A stretch of 64,000 bases of DNA, taken from assembly GCA_002118135.1 (NCBI GenBank), contig BDIU01000099.1:186001-250000 (forward strand). Direction: 5' to 3'. The DNA is from Trebouxia sp. TZW2008 (Eukaryota > Chlorophyta > Trebouxiophyceae > Trebouxiales > Trebouxiaceae). Both the position numbers and the translations under genes were made by a program. How positions within the stretch are numbered: the stretch's first letter is position 1; each line of letters opens with the position of its first letter. Shown piece after piece: positions 10,916 through 22,358 of the stretch. The notes below the pieces were generated by a model, which ran no database searches, was not told the origin of the DNA, and saw only the letters and a list, made by a program, of their open reading frames with translations.

Positions 10916-13900
10916 ATGGACAGTCAGCTTGAGGCAGTCAGGCAGGAAAAACTTGAAGTCAAAGGGAAAATAGCCAAAACTGAGCAGAAACTGGCAGTAG
11001 CAGAGCACGCACCCAACGGGAGTAAAGACCTGCTGCTGAGTCTCAATAATCAACTGCTGAGTCTCAATAACCAACTGCTGAGTCTCAATAACCAACTGCT
11101 GAGTTTGAACGAGAAGGAGAACATTCTCCTACGCAGCCAAACACCAAGTAAGCCCTGCCTTCAACTTGTACACACTGGCTTGCCTGTATTCACAGTATGT
11201 TGCACTGCATCCAATTGAAAAGAAGGTCAGGCGTGTATCAAGTATCAGATGAGTGTTAATACTTGTTGCACTGCACAGCTTTGGGGACAGAAATCACTGG
11301 AAATGCCTCATGATTGCAGTGCGTCCTCATGTTCAAAAGTAGCACATTGACTTGAAAGTTGACAATTGGCTGATGCATTTGTGCATAATATTGCATAGTG
11401 CGGACATGCTCTCTACTGTCAGCTTTGTCTGTAGCTGGGCTTTTATGAAGGCCTTGCATGTAGGACGCTTAGACATTGGCCTCAAGGGCACATGAAATGC
11501 CGTCCATGTCACTCGGCGTTGTCTTGTCGCCACAGCTGCATGCTGCATTCGACTCTGCAAAGCCTCATTATAGTCTCAAGGGGACGAATGTTGTAAGCTG
11601 TATTTGTACAGACTAGCTCACTTATGTTCACACCATGTTGCACTCCATCAAGTTTTGCACGTCAAGTTGCTTGTCTGCAGCTTCAGCCTTGTTGTTAGGA
11701 CCATTGTCAGTTGCCTTTACGTTGGCCTTTTCTTGGTATGATCAACACATGTGTCAGAAACAGTCACTTTCAGCAGCATGGTAAACCCCATACCCTAAAG
11801 CCACTTTCCCCTTTGAGACATGTGCTTTCAGCTGAGCATATGTGCACACAACACCGTTTGATTGCAGATCACTGTTTGCATGAATTTGGCAATGACAGAA
11901 ATCTGATTGTTTGGCCCAGGTGCGGATGACTCTATCAAGCATGTAGGCCAAGAAGCTGTGCGTCGCATGCTTGCGGAGCAATACACCTCAACCTTTCAGC
12001 TGCATGGCCCTGGTTCGCCTGAGAAAAGACAAGACAATTTGCCGTCACCAGATGCATATGGGAATATAACAGGCATTGGCAGCTTTCTTGGCCTTCAAGG
12101 CTATGAGACAGTAGTCCAGCAGATTTATCGCCGGCTTCTTCGTCTGAATATTGGATTCTCTGACTCGCCTGCTTTTACGAGAAGCTTGCAGCTGCTCCGG
12201 ATTGTAGCTGCACCAGGATTGGGCAAGGTGGGATGCACAACATCATGATGATGCTTTGCTGTGATGCTGTATTGTGCATGACAGGATTGTCGTGAGTTTG
12301 GGGCTGCTGAGACTCTGCTTATCATGTCATGGGAATGTACATGTTGTGCATTGCAGAGCACTGTGTTGAAAGAGGTATGGGCAAGGTTGTATCAGCTGGC
12401 ACATGGAGCTAGCAATGATGAAGACAGTGACCCTAGGGTTGCTTGTCTTAACAAGCGCATCCTGTCATCATTGGAGCCCAACAAAACAATGGTTTTTGTG
12501 TTGGATCTGATGAATGCTGGTAGGGCTCCCAAGCAAGATGTTGCTCTTCAGATGACTGCAATCATACTGCAAGTGTAGATTGTGCCCTTTGCTGCTTGTG
12601 TGCCCATCCATGATGTGCATTTTAAGAATTTTGTCATCTGTATTTTCTGGCTGCCAGAATCCGGCATGTTTTTGCTCTCAGTGAGGGCAGCTCATATGCT
12701 CTGTGTGCGCCTTCCCTCGGCCAAGGAGACTGTACAGTGCAACAACGTGACTTGAGAGTTGATAAGCAACTATTGTAGTGTTTGCATCGTCCAGACTACA
12801 TCCAATACTTGAAAGGCAGGCAATGGCCCTCCATTGCTATTGCTACTGGTCGCATGAAGCATTGCTCCTTTGCTCTAACAGTTGGTAATGGCTTTTTGTA
12901 GAGCTACAACATCTACATCCTCTGGAGGAAATATTGGGGGCAAACACTAGTAGCGTGCTTGCTCTGCGCATGTTGTACTCCAGTGTTTGTTCAAACATCC
13001 AACTAAGTTACCACAGCTTTCTGACTGGCATGGACCGCGGGTTGCGTCACTCCCTGGAGCCCTTAGATGTTTTGTACTTCTGGCAACATGCTGGAGCGAT
13101 TGGTGTAGGAACAACATGGATGGCAGTCTTTGCTATAGATGAGGTATACATGCGATCAATAGTTGGGCTTCCAGATGCATCGCTGCTTGCCAACTTTTGC
13201 ATTTCCTCCAGCGTGACATGCGACAAGCCTGCCTGTCTCTTTGCTATCTGACGAGCTTGTGGTTCCATGACCATTGCCAAGCAACAAAATTGCGAGCAAA
13301 AGCCATGTTGCAATTAGCTGAAGGTCAATGTTGAGCTATTCTGCACAGTCTGCTTTCAGTAAAAGCACACCTTGACTACGTGGTGGCTGAGTACAATCTA
13401 CTGCAGGCGGGTGCAGCGTTTCCACCTCCAACCATGCAGAAGCCTTCGTGGCTACAAGCCGCCTTGTCACATTTTGTGATGTTGCGCAAAAAGGCAGCTG
13501 AGCTAGAGGGAACTGGCGAGTTGTTGTGCATGCCTGTGGTCATCACTGCAAGCACCCGCTCTTCAGCCAGCAGCTTGCAGGGCACAGCCAGTGGGCACAG
13601 CCGGGTGAAGGATGTGCATGTGCAACCATTGACTGAAATGCAGATGCATGCAGTGATCTCTGATCTGACGAGGCGCATTGCAGACGCCCCAGTGGTACCC
13701 AGCTCACTTCCAACACAGCTGCTGCTACTATTGCAACTGATTGGTGGCAATCCAAGAATGTTGTCCCAAGCCTTATGCTTGTTGGCAGGGAGCTCAGTGC
13801 TGCATAACGAAGAGTTCCCAGCAGGTTGGTGCAGATGTGATAAGAGGAAAACATGTTGTGGAAGATGTATGGTCATGACAGTTTGTGGCAGGAGTGCAGC

Positions 13901-15368
13901 TGTTGCAGTTGGCCAACTTTTTGGCACTGTTGACGTATGTTCACACATTCTGGATTGCTAGTGCATAACAAGATCCTCAAATTACAGTTGGTGAACAGCG
14001 CAATCCGTTGCTTCATGTTCATTGATCTACCTTGTGCTGCAGGCCACCAAGATTGTTGGAGGTGGCTGCAGGGAGACTTCCACCTCATTCACATTGTGGA
14101 TGGGCTCTGCAATGCCATGAGCAAAGATAAATGGAAAGGCTGGCTGGCTAGCAATGACCTGAAAGTCAATCTCATGAACCAGCTTGTTGCTCACTGTGTA
14201 TGTCGAGTGCCTATCACTCGACAGCAGAAAGTGCCAGGCAGTGATGCAGCTGGGGCAATAGTCACCTGGCAGGATCTGGAGAATGACGGCGTTGCATACA
14301 TTGGTGAGCCAGGTATGCAATCAAGTCCGCTTGACTTTGCTAAGTGGCCAACATCGTCAGGTTTGCAACTCATTTTCTTTTGTTTGAATCTTGCTTGAAG
14401 CTTTCGCAAACACATTGCCAAGCTGCGCATTGCAATGCTGGGGAATGATTTCAACACTACAGTTGTTTGCAAGGTATCACTCACGGAGCTAACGTTGGAT
14501 TGATGTTGTGCTAGGTCAAGGCTTGTGTTCTGCTGATAGTGGGGACAGCTCAGGCAGCGGAGCTTCTCAAGCTGCAGTTGCAGCTGCATCTGAACCTGGT
14601 TCAGAAGGTGTGCTGAACCCTGACAGCGAGACTCATCTAGTCTCCATACCGCCAGTGCTATTGGTTGCTGCATACCGGTTCATGAAAGCTCCTAACAACA
14701 GACTGGTGTGGGTGCCCTTGCTCAACCATCTTACTGATGACTGGCGAAACCGTGAGCTTACTGACGTCAGCATTTTAGTTGCCAAGCTTTTGTTTTGGCA
14801 TGATGTCCTGCTCCAGCCTGTTGTTTCATTGAGGGAGTTGCTGGGAGGCATCGATGTTGGAGTCAATGAGATGTCATTTTGTGTCCCGGAAGGCAACTTT
14901 TTTGTATGTGATGTCAGCAGTCAGCTCACACAATTAGCTGAGCTCCAGTCCATGGTCAATAACATGGATGCACAATGGGCTTTTCGAGGACCAGGCAACT
15001 TTGGTCCTGATAGCTGGTTGCTTTTACGGCGCGTTGATGCCACAGATTCTGGATTGCACCCAGTCGTTGCTATTTGGATACAGTCAAAAAAGCGCCAGGC
15101 AGCATCAAGCATTCAGTCTGCAAAGCTTGGAGAGGAGGCTGCAAAGATGTTGCACTTTCCAGGCGTTGACAACCTGATGGTATATGTCACAGACCAACAC
15201 CGGCCCATTTGCCGTAAAGCTTCTGCTAGATTTTGTGTTCCCACATCAGTGGTGTTGGTGGACAACAATTGCTTGCCTGCATACTACTCTGCATGCATTG
15301 CTCTGTTGAAGGGTGCCCTTTCAGGCGTTGTGCCTATCAAGAAGCGTTCTAGAGATGCTTCATGTTAA
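10916..15368 (+). CDS. Crinkler (CR)-like protein: coiled coil, P-loop ATPase, C-terminal nuclease-like domain
   Basis: Exons I can place: 10916-11147, 11920-12227, 12357-12572, about 12902-13143, about 13360-13824, 14043-14312 and about 14514-15368; junctions 1-2-3 are in phase, later ones are less certain. The N-terminus is a coiled coil with three 21-bp repeats encoding LLSLNNQ. Exons 2-3 join to make a Walker A, APGLGKST. A hydrophobic strand ending FAIDE (to 13143) fits Walker B. The last exon carries a D followed later by IQSK, resembling a PD-(D/E)xK nuclease core. This order (coiled coil, ATPase, REase-like) is known from Crinkler/RHS-type effectors (family knowledge); the assignment is inference. 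The ATG is in a good GCCATGG context. Head-to-head with myosin. Confidence 0.5.
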
Positions 15369-16125
15369 CATGCCAAAAATGCCTTTGTCCACAATGTGAG
15401 AAGCGAACATTTCATAAGATTGATGCATACAGCTGGTATAGTATGCAACTTGGCAGCAACCTTGCGGGCTCACTGGAGACTGCGCCACATTTCAAGTTGT
15501 TGTATACTAGTGATATCCTGGGTTGCGTGCCTGATGTCCACATTATCTGATGTCGTCTGATATCGTACAGTGCAATACTGTGTTCACGGGATACATTCCG
15601 CCACAATGCTCCAGCGGTCTGGATGTGCTTGCAGCTTTGCCTGAGTGTCTACTTTTGGTGTCACAGCATAACTCAACCGCATGTTCCTACACGCACAGCC
15701 TTGGGTACATAGACGCACCGCATTGAGACCCAAACTTATCGAATTGATGATTCAACTCGAAATGGCTATTTGCAAGGTACCCTGGTGGCACATACAGGGT
15801 CTTTTGTTGACTTCTACGCTCCTCCACCTGAGGGACTGCAGACGTCCACTGGCGATGGTGTGACTTCTCGCAATTCCTGCTGCGTTCGGTGAGATGTTCA
15901 CCTGTAATATGCGCTGAGGTAGAGCGCCAGCCGACAATTCAGAGATCCTGGCCATGTTCCGTTTGCAGTACAGTGGCGAAGGTGCCACACACACGTTAGC
16001 AGACGATGTCTCGTGAGTCCTTGTTTCGTCACTGCACGAATGATCTGCCGGTTGCACAGCTTTTGAGTTACTGAAAGCGCACTAGGTAACTGATCGCTTA
16101 ACCTAGGGTACCGACTGTCCTGCAG
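15369..16125. other. No supported gene; possible 5' exons of the Crypton
   Basis: Short open stretches at about 15727-15889 and 15968-16013 end in GT donors and could be 5' exons of the downstream recombinase, but I could not join them in phase or recognise them. Confidence 0.3.
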
Positions 16126-19100
16126 ACTCACGAAAGAAGTGGCAGCTTTTGTTTGATCAGAACTGGGAAAATCTGGCCCCAGGAAGCCAAACCAAGTGGC
16201 TGGTATATCTCAGAAAGTGGAAGGTGACGTTTGCTACCTTGCAGCCCTCTTGGTACATGCAGTGGAGGTTTTGCAGTCTTCACTTGATTTGACACGTGTG
16301 GTGTGCTGGTAACAGAAGTGGATAACTGAGCATCCTGAACAGCCTGAAGGGTGTTTGGTGTTTCCCAGCAGTAAAGTTTCTGCATTTTTGTCACATCTCC
16401 TGGAAGAATGTACACAAAACCACAGCAAGGATCCGCTAGGCGCCATAAAGTCAGCAAGAAAGGCGCTACGGCATCTAAAAGCGTGTCAGGCCGGTATTCC
16501 AGATGATGGGACAGACTTTCCTTGTCAGCCATACATAGCTGGCGTCACAAGCCGGGCCAAAATAGCAACAACCGAGGCTCGTCAAAGGTTTGTGCTTGTT
16601 GGCAAAGCAAAACTTGTACCACTCAATAGTACTTGAACATAATGTTTTGTCAACTACTTGCTGTTTCACAGTGAAGATGCTGATCATAGCTACGCTGCTA
16701 GCACTTTGAGCAATGAGGAGTATGCTGCCTTACTTGACGCAGCAATGCGCTTTCCTGACAAGCAGGTACAATCCTGAGTGCCTTTACTCGGTGAGTTTGA
16801 TGTTTTACACTGTCACAAAACAGCCATGTATTGTACATTATTCTCTGAAGAGAAGTGATTGCATACAACATGTTTTTGTGTGACAGCAAAGACATCGTTG
16901 GACAGCAACTATCATGTAATGTTGCCATGCTGTGCTTGCGTTTGCTTGCTTAATAATTGTTGGCAAAGTCATGATTGTGTTTGAAGGTGGGCCTGTGTGT
17001 GGCTGCCACGGTTAGCTGTGGCACAATGGCGGGTTACCGCTCAGGTCGGCTTGTGTGCTTCAATTCAATCCTGTGCTTGCTCTCTTGACTCAAATGCAAC
17101 CTGCACAAGTATGTTGCTTTATAGATGATCTGCAGGACACACGATACTTCATGGAGTTGGTTTGCAGCGTTTGTGCAGAACCCTTGCCCATGCAAATCTT
17201 GGCATTGGCCAACAATGCTGGCAAAGCAAATCAGGTGTGTGATGGTCAACTTGAAATTTCTCACTGCTGGACTTCAAAGCTACAACACATATGACTACTT
17301 GTTTCACATAGAGACATGTCACGACATTGCAGGATGCTTAAATGACCTATGCGGCATTAGCAAATCATCGGCTTCCACACTTAGACTATTTGGCTTACTT
17401 GTCGCAACTTATCATGTTCCAGATTAATGTTTGTAAGCTCCCGCTGCTAGCATTAATATACCACAATGACATGAGTTGGCGTTCTTATTGACTGTTCTTC
17501 CGGGACCCATCAATGGCTACAAGCAAGCAGACATACTACGACATTTTCACTATGCTCTTGAGGGTTGCTGCAACTTTGCCTGATGCCCTTGTCAAGTCAA
17601 AGGTATGTTGTCGTCACAACCCGGTGCTTGCAAAGTAAATGGCCCTCGTCAGTCATGTTTGCTGTATGCAGACATTCACTTGTGTCACAATATTCATTTG
17701 AAGGTTTTGACGAGTGATGTTATAAATTGTTTGTTGAAGATGTGTCTTCGTATGAGAGCCATATGAGAGTAACCATGAGCGCATTGGCCCAAGTTCAAGA
17801 ACATCTTATGTTATCTTTTCTGTTTTTACACACACGTCATTGTGGCCAGGATGTGAATGAAACGCCCGCAGGTCACCCACCTCATGCGTTGCAGCGGAAC
17901 AGTGCAGCTTGCAGCTGCAGCTTGCAGCATGGATGTTCTGCGAGTCTGGGGAAGGTATGTACTTCGCTTGTATTGTTACTGTATTGCAATTGCCTTGTAG
18001 GCCACACTTGCATTGTCACCAATCTTCCGCTTGTACCAGGAAGGCTTCTTTAGGGACATACTTGTGTCACTAGATATTCTTGTGACAACATTTACCTCAA
18101 TGGAATTGTACATGTCATGTGTTGACTGCTGCTGGCAATCCAGCTGACACATTCTACTTCTTCCAAGGTTGTCAAGCGAAAGTGGCAAAACTAGTGGTCA
18201 CTAGTTTGCCATAGACGTATGTATAGTCACCTAGGGAGAGCATTTGTCTCTCTAAGGCTTTTGGTGACAATAAGAGAGGGACAACGGCCCCATCACATTG
18301 TGTCTATGCAAGTGACTACTCTGGGACTCTCTTGCCATCTTGCATCATTTGACTAAGGTGTTTTGGTTGTTGAATTGCAGGTGCCCCGCAATCGACATTC
18401 ATTGTCACAAATCTTCCACTTGGAGTATGAAACGTTCTTCAGGGACACACTTGTCTCCTTGGGAGTTTTGGTGACAACAGTAACAGTGCAGTTAGTCTTG
18501 TTAGGTGACAACAGTAATAATGCAACTAAACTTGTCATATGTCTTGGCATGCTGCAGAGTCTAACAAAATTTGTTCGCTCTTCTTCTTTCCAATAATCAA
18601 GAGCTGTTGATAACATTGGTTGTTGCAACTCTATTTGTTGAGACACAATCAACCCCTCTAAGCATCACAGCTGTCTCACCGGGCTTGTTGTGACAACACC
18701 AATGGGACCGGTGAGCACGTCACACATTTCTGGCATGCTACACACCTTACCCTCTCAGGAACATGCTTGTCTCACAAGCTCTTTTGGTGACAACCTAAAC
18801 TAGCGCAAGTCAATGTGTGGTGTGCAGGTGGGCAAGGTCAGAAGGTGTTGTCGGAAGGTCTTATCTGCCTAAGTCACCGCTCTCTGTTTTGCCAGCAACT
18901 GGCATTTTGGCTGGGTTTGGGGCAGATTTCATGAGCAATCATGCCTTTGGCCGAGGCGCTGTTGCAGTGCCGGTCTTCTGGATTGACACTTTGGTGCCTC
19001 AAGCCCGCTTCATGCTTCAAGCTGTCCGGGTCCGTAATCGTATGCGTCTTGGCAAGCCTGATCTTAGCGGTCAACACACTGTTGAGGCTGTGCTCTACTT

Positions 19101-20378
19101 GGTGAGCCACAAACTCCACATGCTTGCAAGAGTATGTGCATGCTGCTTGATAGATTGTCATGCTCTTTCTGCGAGGTTATCGCACTGCAAGAAGAGGTCT
19201 TTCATGACATCATGTGCACCAGTGCTCTCCGGCAACACAATGTTGACCAACATCCAAAAGCCTCCGTTGCAAACAAGCTTTGGTATTGCTTGTTGATGAC
19301 ATGTCACCAAGCGATGTGTGTTGAGGAGTCTTCTTGCGCTTCTAGCTATTGCAATGTTCTCGTGCTACACAGGCCAAAACTTTCTGGCAGAGCAGCCCCT
19401 TCATGTTGCAAAAGTATGGGTTAGGTTGGTGGGCACTACAGCTGCCAGCTGTTCGTGTCATTGTGGGCAGTTCTTCATTCCGGCAATTTGAGCAGCGGGT
19501 AACTTTTGACAAGGCAGACTGTGTTGTGCTCATTGCATGTACACAAGAAATGAGATGTCATTGATCCCCCGACAGAAGCACTCTTGAGAAATCTAGGAGT
19601 TTAAAGACTTGGTTGCATTGTGTTAGTGCAGCAAGGTGCAAAGCGTTGAAAACCTTTCTGGATGGGTTTTGATTTGATAGTGTTATTGTGTAGGTCATCA
19701 ATGCAGAGTGGAGTGGAGTGCAGTGCGCGACCACTCAGCCCTCAATTGGCTGAAGCCTTTGACAAAATCAGCAAGCAAGTTTGCTCCCTTAGCAAACAAG
19801 TAGCGCACTTACAGCTCACCATAGATAGCATGAATCAGCCATCGCCAACCTTGCTTGCTGAGCCTATTGTGTCCGTGGCTAGTTGCTCCAAGTTGCAACC
19901 TGCCAGCCTTGAGCTTGCAATGGAGGTGCAAGTGGGCTTGTTATCAAGCTTGAGTTCAGTGAGAGAAGCTGTAGAAGAGTGGTTCTTTGGGCTTCATGGC
20001 TTCCCACCACCACCAACTTTGCGTGAGCAGGCTGTCCAGTGTGGTCAACGACTCAGCAAGAAAGCCATTGACAGAATGAGCAAGCGGCGGCATCTGCCTT
20101 TGCGGATACAAGCACTTGCAACCGACCAATGTTGGCCATTGAAGAAAGCTATGGCTGTCTATGAGCTCGTGATGCAACAGCACAAGCTTTCCCTAGCTGA
20201 GTTGGGAGATGCTGTGCGCTTGAGCAGCCCAGTGCGTCATGCTGCTGCCAAGGGCGGCAAGCCAGTTCAGTCCCAACATGTCAACCGCTCCCCAGGTTTA
20301 CCACTCATCAGCATCAGCCAGTTTGCTGCATGGGTTCAGCAAGCAACGGATGACATTGCAAAGCTTCCCTTCAGCTAG
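16126..20378 (+). CDS. Crypton-type tyrosine recombinase with GCR1_C-like C-terminus (copy 1)
   Basis: Transposase of a Crypton DNA transposon, which moves by tyrosine-recombinase chemistry. Recognised exons: 16126-16223 (core-binding, NWENLAPGSQTKW), about 16369-16587, 16672-16765, 16987-17044, 17125-17234, one ending 17602, 17872-17954, 18828-19131 and about 19690-20378. Catalytic signatures match copy 2 one by one: Arg in GYRSDD across the 17044/17125 splice; H-x-x-R as HLMR in 17872-17954; WGRWARS across the 17954/18828 splice; Tyr in GRSYLP. The last exon has a GCR1_C-like DNA-binding region (MSKRRHLP, LSLAELGDAV) ending AAAKGGKP. The four central exons 16672-17234 are in phase; the 16223/16369 junction and the region 17235-17600 are unresolved, so integrity is uncertain. 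Cryptons with GCR1_C tails are known from fungi and other eukaryotes. Confidence 0.75.
17960..18820. repeat. Intron built of degenerate TTTTGGTGACAAC repeats
   Basis: The 873-bp intron between the H-x-x-R exon and the Tyr exon of Crypton copy 1 holds at least five related segments ending in a GGTGACAAC-like block (near 18070, 18250, 18465, 18685 and 18785). The 18011 and 18403 segments share CATTGTCAC-AATCTTCC and a following GGGACA-CTTGT block. Confidence 0.65.
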
Positions 20379-22358
20379 TAGCATGTTAGCCGTTGTATGC
20401 TTTTGTTTGTTTCTATACATGTGTCCTGTATAGCACCTGAGCATCGAGGCTTCTACAAATAGCGTATTGACTTGAAAGGAACTTTGGCACTTCTTCATTT
20501 TGAGTTGCTTTCGCACATGCAAATATGTTCGTACAATTCTGTGATTGTGTCTCAAGTTTCACTACTATCATTAGTCAACCGCACTCCAATGTATAAATTG
20601 TGATTGCAATCTTCATCATCCGGTCACAAACTTTGTACTTTGTTGTACAAAGTTCTCGTAGCGATATACTGAAACATCATGAAAGGTTTGTGACACCTTG
20701 CAGGTGGCTTGATGCACAACAACCCAATTGTGGTGAACATAAATGCGGAAGCCTACACAAGGGCTTCATTGCATGGTGAACATATTGTAAATCACTAAGC
20801 TTGAAAACATGATAAGCAATATGCAGAAAATGTAAGCTAGTTTCCTGAAAAAGGCTTTTGCACAACCAAAGCCCGCACATTGATTTTGTGGCTTTGCATC
20901 ATCATGCTTTATTGATGTTGAAATTGGTGCAAGATTGGCATTCACAGCAGAAGCACCGCTTGAATGGCGCCCTTTGACTGCTCTGACAGCACCTGGCAAG
21001 CTTTTGGCTTGTCCGTAAGTGGGATGGTTAAAGTACGTCTGTACTTCAACCATAGAACCTTTCAGTGCCGAGACACAACGGCACCATTTTCAGTACCCAA
21101 CAGAGTGGGCAAGCACCTTTCTTCTTTGACTGTCTGAGCCCAACCATGTAGACGGCTCAACACGAACCTCGACCTGCCAAAGTCCGTCAAAGCATACGCC
21201 CAGACCTTCATCACAAAGGCGTTTTCTCAGTGCCAGTAGCTTTGCATCTAGTGGTGGCAAAGCTGACATCGAACAGTAAGTGAAGGCGCAAGGTCAGCAC
21301 TATGGCATACTGTGGTTGTCAATGCTTTGACCAGTCAAGCTTACTCAAGTTCCGGGAGCCCACAATCCGGCAGGTGATGAGTGGCACACCAAGAGTGGTT
21401 GCTCCTTAGCTGTTGAGGATGTAGCGTTCATTTGTCTAGCCTTGATGTTTCGTCCTGATGGCTAACCGGAGCATGGGCAGAACTCTTTGACTCTTGGATT
21501 GTGGGGTGTTGCAGCGGCTACCCAGCACCAGCTCATACAAAAGACTACCAAAAACGACTTCATGCAAATTTGGATTGCACACATAGAGTTACAACCTTGA
21601 GTACAACAAAGCCCTAAAGTGTGCAAATGTCGGCAACAACAATAGCAATTGGGCTTCACATATTCACGTCCTTCACACATATTCATTAATGCAAGTCCAA
21701 GGGCACTTGCAAGTCAAGTAGGCCATAATGAAGATATTGCTGTCTACCTTTTTGAGGATGAGGGGTACATTGTATTGGGCCTGAAGCACAAGCAAGGTCC
21801 CATTGATTATGATTGACGTCTACAACTCGATGCGTTTGCGCACCACTCTGATAATATCGAAAGCGGTACGTGCAAAGTGAAATCTCGATGTTCAATTTTT
21901 GGAAGCCCAAGTTGATTTTGGTATCAAAACTGAATTTGCTGGGTTTGCAGGTGCAATTAAAACAAAATTTGATATAAAGTTGCAGTCTATGCATTTTATC
22001 AAATGCAAAAGGGATTCGCAATTACAAATCTTGCCGTAATCTAAAAATGCAATTGCAAACCCAGTTGCAATAGTTTGTCTGGACATGGCAAATTTGAACC
22101 CGTTTTCAATTCGTAAACAATTGTGGATGTATAAATTCAAATTTGGATAGAGTAAATGTATGTTTAAGAACAAATTTGTAAAGTAGATTTGTTGAAAAAC
22201 TAGCATCTTGTTCGATTTGCAAACAAATTTGAGGGGCAGACTGCCAATGTCAGGTACTACAATGTGTGAAAGTGCGTCAAACTTTGCGCACTTGTGGCCG
22301 CTACATTCCATACAATGACAACCAATTGAACACACACAGAGCATGCCAAGTATGATCT
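20379..22358. other. Gene-free AT-rich spacer between the two Cryptons
   Basis: Lies between the convergent 3' ends of the Crypton copies. It holds the hairpin at 20629-20654 and, at 21880-22230, many CAAATTTG-like words. No ORF with a recognisable product. Confidence 0.6.
20629..20654. other. Perfect 10-bp inverted repeat, 6-nt loop
   Basis: AACTTTGTAC, loop TTTGTT, GTACAAAGTT, about 250 bp after the Crypton copy 1 stop codon. Role unknown; might act in 3'-end formation or as a recombinase site. Confidence 0.7.

Noticed and set aside
13376..13948. 190-codon minus-strand ORF
   Set aside because: Lies opposite the better supported Crinkler-like exon and has no recognisable features; taken as a shadow.
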